NCBI RefSeq assembly: GCF_000423705.1
Contig: NZ_AUIM01000010.1
Span: 372,001-436,000 of the forward strand
DNA length: 64,000 bases
Source: Stappia stellulata DSM 5886
GTDB lineage: Bacteria; Pseudomonadota; Alphaproteobacteria; Rhizobiales; Stappiaceae
Reading direction: 5' to 3'
Every line of letters starts with the position of its first letter. The first letter of the stretch is position 1. Under the pieces are notes generated by a model, which worked only from the letters and a program-made list of their open reading frames with translations, had not been told where the DNA came from and made no database searches. A program made the position numbers and the translations under genes. Below, piece by piece: positions 43,046 to 51,528 of the stretch.

Positions 43046-44350
43046 TTACCCGCTTATCAGGCTGGGCAACCAGAGAACGGTCGCCGGGAAGGCAATGAGT
43101 ATGGCGACGGTCACCACATCGGCAAGCAGGAACCACCCCACGCCCCGGAAGACATCGCTGATCGAAACCCGGTCGGCGACCACGTTCTTGATAACAAAGA
43201 CATTGAGGCCGACAGGAGGCGTGATCAAACCGATCTCAAGATACTTGGTGATCATCACGCCCGCGTAGATCAGGCTGATGTCCGCCGTCTCGAAGATCGG
43301 CAACAGAACCGGCAGCGTGAGCAGCATCACACCGATCGGGTCCAGGAACATGCCGAGCACGAGATAGATCAGCGAGACGGCGATGATGATCAGCAGCGGC
43401 GACATGTCCTCGCCGATCAGGCCCTGGACATAATCCGGGAACCCGGCAAAGGCGAAAAGACGCGTCAGCAGCGCCGCCGCGACAGCGATCAGGAAGATCG
43501 CGGAGGTCGAGCGGATGGTCTCGAAGGCGGCCTCCTTCAGCGCCGTCCAGGACAGGGTCCGCTTGGCGAAGCCGATCACAATCGACGCCAGGGCGCCGAT
43601 GGCGCCGGCCTCGGTCGCGGAAAACAGACCGGCGAAGATCCCGCCAAAGACCGTTACGACCAAGAGAAAGAGCGGCCAGGTGTCCGCAAGCGACAAGAAG
43701 CGTTCGCGCCAGTCAACTTCCGCCTCGCGGGGTGCAAGTCCGGGATTGTGCGTCACCCGCAGAAGGATCATCGCACCGTACATCAGGGCCGTCAGCAGGC
43801 CCGGGATGATCGCGCCGATGAAGAGCTGGCTGACCGGCACCTCGGCGAAAACGGCGTAGAGCAACAGGATCGTGCTCGGCGGGATCAGCGAGCCCATGGT
43901 GCCGGCCGCCGCGATGGTGCCGACCGCCAGTTTGGCGTCATAGCCGCGATCGAGCATGGCCGGCACGGCGATCTTGCCCATGGCAGCCGCGCAAGCGACG
44001 GAAGATCCGGTGACCGAGGAAAAGAGCGCGGCACCGCCGACCGACGAGATCGCAAGCCCGCCGGGCAGGAAATTGAGCCAGGCGCGCGCGACACGAAACA
44101 GGCCGTCGGTCAGTCCGGCGGCGAAACAGACATAGCCCATGAACAGGAACATGGGGATGGCGCTCAGGCTCCAATGCGCGGCAAAGGCGTGCGGCACCGA
44201 GCGCAGCACGCCCCAGGTCGCACGCTCTCCCACCAGAATATACATGCCGACAATGGCGACGAGGCCAAGGGCGGCTGCAACGGGAACGCGCAGCGCGAGA
44301 AGGACCATGAGCGCGGCAAGCGCCCAGTAAACGAGTGTAATGCTATCCAC
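43046..44350 (-). CDS. TRAP transporter large permease (DctM type), GTG start
   Basis: Encodes 434 residues, with motifs ALFSSVTGSSVACAAAMG, GTMGSLIPPSTIL, FSATEAGAIGAL and LITPPVGLNVFVI. The start is placed at GTG 44350 (VDSITLVYWAL), with AGGGG eight bases upstream and an 8-bp overlap with dctQ. A longer reading from an ATG 15 codons upstream would add a polar stretch before the first helix. Confidence 0.88.
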   Translation of the reverse strand: MDSITLVYWALAALMVLLALRVPVAAALGLVAIVGMYILVGERATWGVLRSVPHAFAAHWSLSAIPMFLFMGYVCFAAGLTDGLFRVARAWLNFLPGGLAISSVGGAALFSSVTGSSVACAAAMGKIAVPAMLDRGYDAKLAVGTIAAAGTMGSLIPPSTILLLYAVFAEVPVSQLFIGAIIPGLLTALMYGAMILLRVTHNPGLAPREAEVDWRERFLSLADTWPLFLLVVTVFGGIFAGLFSATEAGAIGALASIVIGFAKRTLSWTALKEAAFETIRSTSAIFLIAVAAALLTRLFAFAGFPDYVQGLIGEDMSPLLIIIAVSLIYLVLGMFLDPIGVMLLTLPVLLPIFETADISLIYAGVMITKYLEIGLITPPVGLNVFVIKNVVADRVSISDVFRGVGWFLLADVVTVAILIAFPATVLWLPSLISG

Positions 44351-44876
44351 GGTGAGGCCCCTGGTGGTCGCGGGTGGGTGCATGCGCCGATGCAACGCGA
44401 ACGAGCGCGCCGATGGCGCGCACGAAACAGAGAAGGGCGGTCAGCCCACCGGCCACCGGCAAGAAGAACCGTGGCGGCCACGTGATGACGGGGATCATGC
44501 CGACAATGAACTCGCCCTGGCGAAAGGCGCGCAGGGCCTGCTCGAAGCCTGCGTAGGCAACCAGCGCCAGGAACAGGCCGAAGCAGGCAAGGGCAATCGC
44601 GTCCAGAAGGGCTTTTCCGCGCGGTCCCCGGGTTTGATAGAAGAGGTCCACGGCGATGTTTTCATTGCGCCATTCGACATTCAGAAGCGGCAGGAAGATG
44701 AGCGCCGGCATCCACCAGTCAGACACGATCTCAAGGGTCGAGGGCATCGGCGCGCCGAACAGGTAGCGCCCTCCAACATCGAGACAGATCTGGAGCATCA
44801 TGACGACAAGGCAGAGGCTGGCGGCCAGCGCCAGAAGGCGGCCCAGTCTGCCCAGAAAAACATCGATTTGTTGCAT
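44343..44876 (-). CDS. TRAP transporter small permease (DctQ type)
   Basis: Encodes 177 residues with four hydrophobic helices (about 12-32, 52-67, 88-110, 130-155). It overlaps dctM at its 3' end and follows the binding-protein gene after a 60-bp gap that holds a strong stem-loop. The family motif region DVGGRYLFGAPMPSTLEIVSDWW, read across the first loop, is typical. Confidence 0.87.
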   Translation of the reverse strand: MQQIDVFLGRLGRLLALAASLCLVVMMLQICLDVGGRYLFGAPMPSTLEIVSDWWMPALIFLPLLNVEWRNENIAVDLFYQTRGPRGKALLDAIALACFGLFLALVAYAGFEQALRAFRQGEFIVGMIPVITWPPRFFLPVAGGLTALLCFVRAIGALVRVASAHAPTRDHQGPHRG

Positions 44877-44904
44877 GTGGGTATCCGGCGGGTCAGAGAC
44901 GGGA

Positions 44905-44927
44905 GGCGGCGCCGGGAAGGCGCCGCC
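44905..44927 (-). terminator. Stem-loop between TRAP binding-protein and permease genes
   Basis: GGCGGCGCC (44905-44913), loop GGGAA and GGCGCCGCC (44919-44927): a perfect 9-bp GC stem. No U-run follows, so it probably protects the binding-protein mRNA or reduces read-through into dctQM. Confidence 0.6.
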
Positions 44928-44936
44928 GCAACGGGC

Positions 44937-46052
44937 CTAGAGGCCGTAGTCGTTTTCCGAAAGCTTGTCGAAAATCTCGGACTTCATCCGCTCGGCAAGC
45001 GCGTCGCCCGACAGGCCGGAGGCCGTGATCTCTTCCCACTTGGCAAGCGATGCCTGGTAGCTCTCGATCAGCGCCTTCGCATTCTCGACGCCGTAGACGT
45101 CACTGGCCTTTTCGACGATGGCGGAGATATCCTGGCTGTTGAAGGTCGCGATTTCCGCTTCAAGCTTCTCCGGCTCGTTCATCACCTTCATGCCCTGATC
45201 GGCGGCAGCAGCCTTGGCCTCCTCGTTCTGGGTGACATAGGCCTCGGTGGTCGCCACAATGGCCGGAGCCATCTTGTCGAGCAGGACGCGCCGGTTTTCC
45301 GCGCTCAATTCCGCCCAGCTATCCTTGTTGAAGGCAAGCAGCGGGCCGGAATTGTAGACGCCGAAGCTGCCGAGCGTGATCGAACCCGCCACATCCCAAA
45401 GGGAATGCGTCTTCAAGGCCGCGGCAGGCTGCATGGCAATGTCGATCACGCCCTTGTCGAGCGCCTCGTACATTTCGGAACTGGAGGTATGAACCACGGT
45501 GCCGCCGGCCTCGGTGATCCAGCGATCCCAGGCACCGCCGGGCGAGCGGATGCGCTTGCCCGCCACGTCGGCCGTTTCGACAACATCGCTTTTGCTGATC
45601 AGCGCATAGGGAGCGGTCGCATAGCTTCCCGTGTAGACGACGTTCTGCTTCGCGAACTCGGCAATGCAGGGCGCGCAGTCGAGAAGCGTGAACTCGGTCA
45701 CCGCGGCCGCGACCGCCAGCGAATTGCCGCTCAACATCGCGAGCTCCGCAACGAGCTGGCTGGTCGGCAGCTGGGCGGGGTTGTAGGTGAGTGCCAGCAC
45801 CGAGGCGTCGACAACACCGTCGCCGAGACCGGTCAGCGTCTCCTTGCCACCCAGAAGCGCACCGCCGGAAACAAGGTTGAAGGTCACCTCGCCGTCGGAA
45901 GCCTCGGTCACCGCGGGGAAGTAAGTTTCATAGCCGGCAAAAATAGTGGGATGGGACGGCGCAACCCACGAGCTGACGGTGAGCTCGAACGCGGTTGCGC
46001 TGACAGAGCTTGCGAGGAGGCCGACAAGGGCGGCGCTAAGTGTTCTTTTCAT
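44937..46052 (-). CDS. TRAP transporter solute-binding protein (DctP family)
   Basis: Encodes 371 residues. The signal peptide is MKRTLSAALVGLLASSVSATA, then FELTVSSWVAPSHP and the ligand-binding segment VAGKRIRSPGGAWDRW. A CxxC motif in LLDCAPCIAEF sits at the same place as in the protein encoded at 38279-39430, so the two belong to one subfamily. It overlaps the upstream M81 peptidase gene by 4 bp (ATGA). Confidence 0.88.
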   Translation of the reverse strand: MKRTLSAALVGLLASSVSATAFELTVSSWVAPSHPTIFAGYETYFPAVTEASDGEVTFNLVSGGALLGGKETLTGLGDGVVDASVLALTYNPAQLPTSQLVAELAMLSGNSLAVAAAVTEFTLLDCAPCIAEFAKQNVVYTGSYATAPYALISKSDVVETADVAGKRIRSPGGAWDRWITEAGGTVVHTSSSEMYEALDKGVIDIAMQPAAALKTHSLWDVAGSITLGSFGVYNSGPLLAFNKDSWAELSAENRRVLLDKMAPAIVATTEAYVTQNEEAKAAAADQGMKVMNEPEKLEAEIATFNSQDISAIVEKASDVYGVENAKALIESYQASLAKWEEITASGLSGDALAERMKSEIFDKLSENDYGL

Positions 46053-47536
46053 GTGTCCCTCTGGTTTTTCAGGTTGAAGCGCTCCCGAGACACGGCTCGG
46101 AAGGGCAGTCGCGAGACGTCAGCCATGGCCGGCCCCAGCGTTTCGCAGGAACGGATGACGTCGAACCGGCTGCCGAAGGCAGCACGGAAGTGGTTTTTTG
46201 CTTTCGCGAGCAATAGCGGCACGTGATCGATGTCGATGCCGTGCAGGCGGAAATAGGCGGCGTCGTTGGGGGACTGGCAGCCTGTCGTCACGATCACGCG
46301 CAGTCGCGCGACGCGCAGCAGCGCCGTCCGACCGAGATCGACGGGCATGCCGCGCTCCATTGCGTCTTCGTTGCGGAACCGGCCATCGGTCAGGCACAAC
46401 ACCTCGGCCTCGACACGAAGAGGCGTCCCGAACCACGCATCGAGCCGCCCGCCAAGCGAGAGGTCGAGCGTCGCACCGACCCCTGCTTCATGGGCCTTGG
46501 CCACCGTTTCGGGATCGCAGAAAAAGGCGAAGACGCAGCCTTCGGGAAGCTCCGCTTCGAGTGCGGCTGCAAACAGCCCCGGCGTATCGCCAATGCCGCC
46601 GGAGAGCGGATTGTCGGAAGGCTCGAGGATCGCGACCCTTTCCCCGGCGGCCCAGGGCCGGCTTGCAAGAAGCGCCTCTGCCGTCGGCAGATCCGGCTGG
46701 AAACGCGCCTGGTTGGCCTGCATCGCACGGACGACATGCTCGGCGAGCGCTGTGCCGCGGCTCTCGTCCTCGCAGGTAACCAGAACGCCCGCATTGGCCT
46801 GCGGCACATCCGCGTACGCGAAGCTGGCAAAGGGATAGGCTGCCAGGATGGGCGCGTCGGCTGATGTCGCCACGCCGCCTGTCTGCGCTTCCGTCTCGAT
46901 GTCGCGCATCGGACCGGGGCCGTCTGTGCGCATGTTGAAGCTCGGCAGGATCTTGTCGATTACCCGCAAAAGGACGCGGGTCTTGCGTTTGCCATCGATG
47001 ATGGTGGCGAGCATGTCGAGGGCGTCGATCGCCGCTTCCGCCATGTCGACATGCGGATAGGTGCGGTAGACCGTCGCCGCGTCGAGCCGTTCGACCAATT
47101 CCGGCGCGATACAGGCATGCATGTCGAAGGATGCCGCAATCGGCAGGTCGGGAAAGCGGGCGCGCAGGGCAGCCACAAGCGTGGTCTCGGGATCGGGATC
47201 GACCGTCCCGATGCAGGCGCCATGAAGCGACAGATAGAGACCGTCGATCCCCTCAAGGGCCGGATCCTCCGCAATCTCCCGCGTGATGCAATCCAGCACC
47301 GCCTGATCGACCGGGCCGGCCGGCGCAGCCGACGCGCAGCGCGAAAAGACCAGTTCGACATCGCCGCGCGCGTCCGCCCACGACAACGCGCCGCCCGCTT
47401 CGGTGGCCGTGCCGCGATAGAGCCCGGCCGCCGCCTCGCCTCGACACCATTCGCGCGCCTGAAACTGCGCCAGGGTCGTTTCACAGACAGAGAAGGAGTT
47501 TGCCTCGTGCCAAAGTCGGGCGACGCCTATACGCAT
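46049..47536 (-). CDS. M81 family metallopeptidase (MlrC-like)
   Basis: Encodes 495 residues. The N-terminal DUF1485 part starts MRIGVARLWHEANSFS, with metal-type residues in LSLHGAC and SFDMHA; the C-terminal MlrC part includes ILEPSDNPLSGGIGD and VIVTTGCQSPNDAAYF. MlrC of microcystin degraders acts on linear peptide products; most homologues have no proven substrate and often sit with ABC or TRAP transporters. Here it is the first gene of the operon, so the imported compound is probably its substrate. A TTGACA box on the minus strand (47599-47604) is a possible -35 element. Confidence 0.85.
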   Translation of the reverse strand: MRIGVARLWHEANSFSVCETTLAQFQAREWCRGEAAAGLYRGTATEAGGALSWADARGDVELVFSRCASAAPAGPVDQAVLDCITREIAEDPALEGIDGLYLSLHGACIGTVDPDPETTLVAALRARFPDLPIAASFDMHACIAPELVERLDAATVYRTYPHVDMAEAAIDALDMLATIIDGKRKTRVLLRVIDKILPSFNMRTDGPGPMRDIETEAQTGGVATSADAPILAAYPFASFAYADVPQANAGVLVTCEDESRGTALAEHVVRAMQANQARFQPDLPTAEALLASRPWAAGERVAILEPSDNPLSGGIGDTPGLFAAALEAELPEGCVFAFFCDPETVAKAHEAGVGATLDLSLGGRLDAWFGTPLRVEAEVLCLTDGRFRNEDAMERGMPVDLGRTALLRVARLRVIVTTGCQSPNDAAYFRLHGIDIDHVPLLLAKAKNHFRAAFGSRFDVIRSCETLGPAMADVSRLPFRAVSRERFNLKNQRDT

Positions 47537-48272
47537 GACGGGTCCAATATCGATTTTGGATCATTCGTTCTAGTTACCTAAAAATAATTCATTTGTTTTG
47601 TCAAGCGGCGCGGCTGTTTCATCTCCGACGCGAACCGGACCGGGATCGACGCCCTTCAATCCGGGACGACACGTGTCGCCTTGTCGTTTTCGGCGCACCA
47701 CCCTGGGCAGACGACCCGCAGCCCGGCGCCGCGCACGGCTTGCCGGAGCCCGCAACAGTCATGATTGCGGAGATAATCGATGCGAGGCGGTGGCCAAAGC
47801 TTGTTGGGGGCCACCACCTGCAACAGGACCGTGCCCTCGGCCTTGTTTGACCGCCCCCTCTAGCGGAGCTGGCCCAGAGGCCCTCCTCACCAGGCGCGAT
47901 GCTTCGGGCATTGGAGCTTGCCGGTCAGGCCAAAGCCGCGCGGCCCGCGGGTCAACGCGCTTGCCGCCATCCGCCCGGGCGCCAGCGACCGCGACATCAC
48001 CCGCGCCATGACCGATGCGCTGATCGCGGACACCCGGGGGCTCGGTGTTTCCGATGGTCACCGTCGGGGCGCGGGCCGGAGTGCCCCGCCATGGCCAGAT
48101 CGGCGCCAACGCGGTGACGCTCTGGCATGGCAGGCGCACGGCCGGAGAGGTTGTGCCCGTCACCGGGCTGGGGACGCTGCTTGCGGATGTCGCGCAGGCG
48201 CGATAGGCACCGCGCGAGGAGCGCGACCTACGGGGTCCTTGGAACCCGCCTTGTCGAGAACCTCTCCAGGGA
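47537..48272. other. 736-bp gap, promoter region plus possible gene remnant
   Basis: The right side of the M81 gene start is AT-rich (47560-47605) and holds a perfect TTGACA on the minus strand (47599-47604) and TCCAA-N8-TTGGA (47543-47560), a possible operator. Beyond about 47620 the sequence is GC-rich again without an intact gene. Scattered reading frames at 47918-48206 resemble a decayed protein and are listed separately. An inverted repeat AGAACCT-N11-AGGTTCT (48257-48281) straddles the stop of the RraA-type gene and may end its transcript. Confidence 0.5.
47918..48206 (+). pseudogene. Possible decayed gene fragment (M24-peptidase-like?)
   Basis: One frame reads VNALAAIRPGASDRDITRAM and a shifted frame continues VFPMVTVGARAGVPRHGQIGAN-like sequence to a stop at 48204-48206. 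The joined reading is reminiscent of creatinase/Xaa-Pro peptidase (M24) N-terminal helices followed by the first pita-bread strand. It is too short and frame-shifted to be functional. The family guess is weak. Confidence 0.25.
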
Positions 48273-48977
48273 TCAGGTTCTGGCTTTTTCGAAGGCGCTC
48301 CAGGCAGCTTCGAACCGCTTGAAGTCGAAACCGGGCGCGCGCGCGGCATCGAGCACGATCCGTTCGGTGGCGAGCAGTTTGTCGACCGCCGCTTCAAGCC
48401 CGGGAATCACCGCCTCGGGGATCGCAACCGCCCCATGGCGGTCGGCGTGGATCAGCGCACCGGGCCGGACCGTCATTCCGTGAACGGTCACCGGCACATC
48501 GATCTCCGTGACATGCACAAATCCATGGCTCACCCCCACGGAGCCGGCCACAACCGGAAACCCTTTCGGCAGATCACCCAGATCGCGCATCACGCCGTTT
48601 GTCAGCGCACCGGCAAGACCGAACCCCTTGTGCACCGTGGTATTGATCTCGCCCCAATAGGCACCGATGCAATTGGGGAAATCCATATCCTCGATCACGG
48701 CAATGGCTGGCATCGCGCCTTCCGCCATATAGCGGTAGTAGGCCATGCGACGCTCGCGCACGATCTGCGCAGGCTCTTGCGAGGGCGCCAGCGCCGCAAT
48801 GCGGGCCGTGCGCGCATAGCCGACCATTGCCGGCGCATCCGGCGCGGAGGACAGCATCGTGCCGCGTGTGAAATCGTTGAAACCGCGCTTGCCCTGCGCC
48901 ACCTCGATGGCGTTGCAGACAGTGGGCGTATCGACGCGCCGCAGCACGTCCAGAAGCGAAGAAGACAAATTGGTCAT
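48273..48977 (-). CDS. RraA-like aldolase/decarboxylase
   Basis: Encodes 234 residues of the RraA / 4-hydroxy-4-methyl-2-oxoglutarate aldolase family. The Arg-Asp pair that marks catalytic members is present in GVMRDLGDLPKGFPV, and HADRHGAVAIP replaces the usual GDxDGVVVVP. The retained R-D pair favours an enzyme (pyruvate aldolase or oxaloacetate decarboxylase type) over an RNase E inhibitor. It is the last gene of a nine-gene catabolic operon and overlaps the hydrolase gene by 4 bp. Confidence 0.8.
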   Translation of the reverse strand: MTNLSSSLLDVLRRVDTPTVCNAIEVAQGKRGFNDFTRGTMLSSAPDAPAMVGYARTARIAALAPSQEPAQIVRERRMAYYRYMAEGAMPAIAVIEDMDFPNCIGAYWGEINTTVHKGFGLAGALTNGVMRDLGDLPKGFPVVAGSVGVSHGFVHVTEIDVPVTVHGMTVRPGALIHADRHGAVAIPEAVIPGLEAAVDKLLATERIVLDAARAPGFDFKRFEAAWSAFEKART

Positions 48978-49672
48978 GCGGCATCCTCCAGCCAGCGGAC
49001 GAGGGCCGCTGTCGTCGGTTCGGGGCGTTCGAGGGTGGGCAGATGTCCCGCCTCCTCGATGATTTCAAGCGTGCTCTGCGGCATCAATTCATGCATCAGC
49101 TTGTGCCGGGACAGCGGGCACAGCCGGTCGTGTCGCCCGCACAGGACCAGCGACGGGCCGGAGTAGGCACGCAAGGTCTCCGTCTGGTCGGGCCGGTCGC
49201 GCAGCGCCTTCGACTGGGCCACGAAGACCTCGGGTCCGAGATCACACGCCATCTGCAGACACAGGGCGGCGATGCCTCTGGGATCGGTGGCGTCATGCAG
49301 ATAGTTCGGAATCATCACATCGTGCATGACGGCGTCGAGACCTCCCGCCCGCACTGTCTCGATCTGGGGTCCGCGCCGCGCCCTGACCTCTTCCGTCTCC
49401 GCCAGCGGATTTGTGTCGAGCAGCGCCAGCCGCGCGACCCGCTCCGGCGCCTGACGAACGACTTCCATGGCGAGAATGCCCCCCATGGACAGGCCGGCCA
49501 GCGCAAATCGCGGCGGCGCACAGGCCAGAATGCCGGCGGCCAGATCCGTCATTGTCTCGCGCCCGGCAACGGGCAGGGTCATCACCGGGATACGTCCGCA
49601 CAAGGCGGCGATCTGCGGCGCGAAGAGACGCGCGTCGCACATCATGCCGGGCAACAGAACGAGGGGCGTCAT
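48974..49672 (-). CDS. Alpha/beta hydrolase
   Basis: Encodes 232 residues. The nucleophile elbow is LAGLSMGGIL, the oxyanion region is LLPGMMCD, the acid is in LCGRHDRLCP and the His is in EEAGHLPTLE: a complete Ser-Asp-His triad. The start is ATG 49672 with GGAGG just upstream; an ATG 19 codons earlier lacks a site. It probably cleaves an ester or lactone intermediate of this operon's pathway. Confidence 0.82.
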   Translation of the reverse strand: MTPLVLLPGMMCDARLFAPQIAALCGRIPVMTLPVAGRETMTDLAAGILACAPPRFALAGLSMGGILAMEVVRQAPERVARLALLDTNPLAETEEVRARRGPQIETVRAGGLDAVMHDVMIPNYLHDATDPRGIAALCLQMACDLGPEVFVAQSKALRDRPDQTETLRAYSGPSLVLCGRHDRLCPLSRHKLMHELMPQSTLEIIEEAGHLPTLERPEPTTAALVRWLEDAA

Positions 49673-49747
49673 GAAACCTCCATGGAGCTGGCAGCGGCCA
49701 CGCGGCGATACCGCCGCCGCGTGGCGCACACGACCATCACACGACCG

Positions 49748-50707
49748 TCAGCCGACCCAGGTCAGCCCGGCCGGATCATCCGTGGCGGTGACACGGTAAA
49801 GGCTCGCCTCCCCCGTCATCGAGGGCGCGATGGCATGAACCTCCCCCGGATTGAGCAGGCAGGTGTCACCGGGATTGAGCACGGTCTCGCCGCCTTCGTG
49901 TCGCAGCTTCCAATGCCCCCGAACCGGCATCAGAACCGTATGTTTGTCGCGAGCCGCCATCTCGTCGGCAACCGAGCCGCGCGTCAGGAACTCGACCTCG
50001 AACCCCGGCCGGTCCTTCAAAAGCGCATCGGGGCCGATCACCCGCGCCGGCCTGTCGGCGGCAAGCGCCATCAGGTCGCGGTAACGTGCCACATAGTCGC
50101 GCACGACACTTTCCACCGGCACCTCCGGAAAGGCCTTCAGCTCTTCTTCGCTCAAGACCGGCATCGGGGCGACGCCTTCAGGCAGGGGCTCGCCCTTCTT
50201 GCTGTCGTAAAGCACGCCGTTGTTGCCCAGAACGAGGCCATGCGCGCGCGCTTCCTCAATCACCTGCGGCGCCCAGGTCACGCCGCCGCCGGCATCGTCG
50301 CCCCCGAGGATCGCCATGATCATTCCATAGTCGGTTCCCACGTTTTCGAAGCCGCGGAAAATCCCGGTCGGGATGTTGAAAATGTCGCCTTCCTCGGCAA
50401 TGAACTCGCCAGCCGTTCCGTGACGGCCCCAGAAGAAACGCCACCGCCCCTTGAGGACGAAGAACACTTCCGCCGTGGTGTGGCTGTGCAGCGAGTTGCG
50501 GCAGTTCGGCGGCTGACCGGCCGCCCCGATATTGAAACCGGGTGTCTCGCGGATATGAACGTGCTGATCCGGGCTTTCCGAAACGCCGCCACCGATGATG
50601 GTAAAATTCTCCTTCTGATCGCTGCCCGGCGTATGGGCGTCGATGAAGGCGGTCTTGCAGGGGCGCAGCTCGCCATAGCGGACGATGCGCGAAGCAATAT
50701 CGGACAT
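49748..50707 (-). CDS. Bicupin protein (gentisate dioxygenase-like)
   Basis: Encodes 319 residues with two cupin barrels. The first carries metal-type ligands in SLHSHTTAEVFFVLKG (H, H, E) and the second the motif GETVLNPGDTCLLNPGEVHAI, where His is kept but the front motif is weak. The pattern resembles gentisate 1,2-dioxygenase-like bicupins, though the dioxygenase function is not assured. The operon has no other aromatic-ring genes, so it may be an isomerase or an unrelated oxygenase. Confidence 0.65.
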   Translation of the reverse strand: MSDIASRIVRYGELRPCKTAFIDAHTPGSDQKENFTIIGGGVSESPDQHVHIRETPGFNIGAAGQPPNCRNSLHSHTTAEVFFVLKGRWRFFWGRHGTAGEFIAEEGDIFNIPTGIFRGFENVGTDYGMIMAILGGDDAGGGVTWAPQVIEEARAHGLVLGNNGVLYDSKKGEPLPEGVAPMPVLSEEELKAFPEVPVESVVRDYVARYRDLMALAADRPARVIGPDALLKDRPGFEVEFLTRGSVADEMAARDKHTVLMPVRGHWKLRHEGGETVLNPGDTCLLNPGEVHAIAPSMTGEASLYRVTATDDPAGLTWVG

Positions 50708-50738
50708 GATGTCTCTCACTGTCTGGGAGGAAAAATTG

Positions 50739-51521
50739 TCAGTCGGCGGTCCAGCCGCCGTCGATCATCAGCGCTGTCCCGGTGACGAGCGCGGACGCAT
50801 CGGAGGCCAGAAACTGCACCGCCCCCATGATGTCCTCGACCTCCCCGACCCGGCCCAGCTTGATCTTGTCCTCGATCCAGGCCCGGCGCGCCGGCTGGTC
50901 GAAGGTCGATTGGGTCAGGGCGGTCCGGATGAAGGTCGGGCAAATCGTGTTGACGCGAATGCCGGCCTTGCCCCACTCGATCGCCATCGACTTGGTGAAG
51001 CCCTCGACCGCGTGTTTCGTTGCCGCATAGACGGCACGCTCGATCCCCCCCACCTGCGCCATCTGACTGGACACATTGATGAGCGACCCTGGTCGCCCCG
51101 CGTCCATCAGGCCACGCGCCACCGCGCGGGTCAGGAAGTAGGCCCCCTTGAAATTAAGCGCCGCCACCGCGTCGAAGTCGGCTTCGCTCGTCTCCAGGGC
51201 AGGTCCGTGCCGGGCCAGCCCCGCCGAATTGACGAGAACGTCAAACGGAGCGGCGTTGGCCACAGCCGTCTCTGTGGCCGCGACATCGGCCACATCGATG
51301 ACCATCGCCTCGGCGGTATGGCCAGCCTCCTCGAGCGCTGCCACAAGTGCGGCCAGCTTGTCCGCCGACCGTGCGGCCACGATCGTCTGCGCGCCGGCCT
51401 GGGCAAGTGCCGCCGCGCAGGCCAGCCCGATGCCCGATGACGCTCCCGCCACCAGCGCCCGTTTGCCGTCGAGACGAAATCCCGGAGTGACCGGAAGGGT
51501 GATCGTGCTGCTGTTGTTCAT
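50739..51521 (-). CDS. Short-chain dehydrogenase/reductase (SDR)
   Basis: Encodes 260 residues of the classical SDR family. The cofactor motif is VAGASSGIGLA (TGxxxGxG variant), with NSAGLARHG, catalytic Ser in NVSSQMAQ and YAATK (Tyr and Lys). The C-terminal DGGWTAD ending is typical of SDRs that reduce or oxidise secondary alcohols. With the HisD-like dehydrogenase it could interconvert diol and hydroxy-acid intermediates. Confidence 0.87.
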   Translation of the reverse strand: MNNSSTITLPVTPGFRLDGKRALVAGASSGIGLACAAALAQAGAQTIVAARSADKLAALVAALEEAGHTAEAMVIDVADVAATETAVANAAPFDVLVNSAGLARHGPALETSEADFDAVAALNFKGAYFLTRAVARGLMDAGRPGSLINVSSQMAQVGGIERAVYAATKHAVEGFTKSMAIEWGKAGIRVNTICPTFIRTALTQSTFDQPARRAWIEDKIKLGRVGEVEDIMGAVQFLASDASALVTGTALMIDGGWTAD

Positions 51522-51528
51522 GTCTCGC

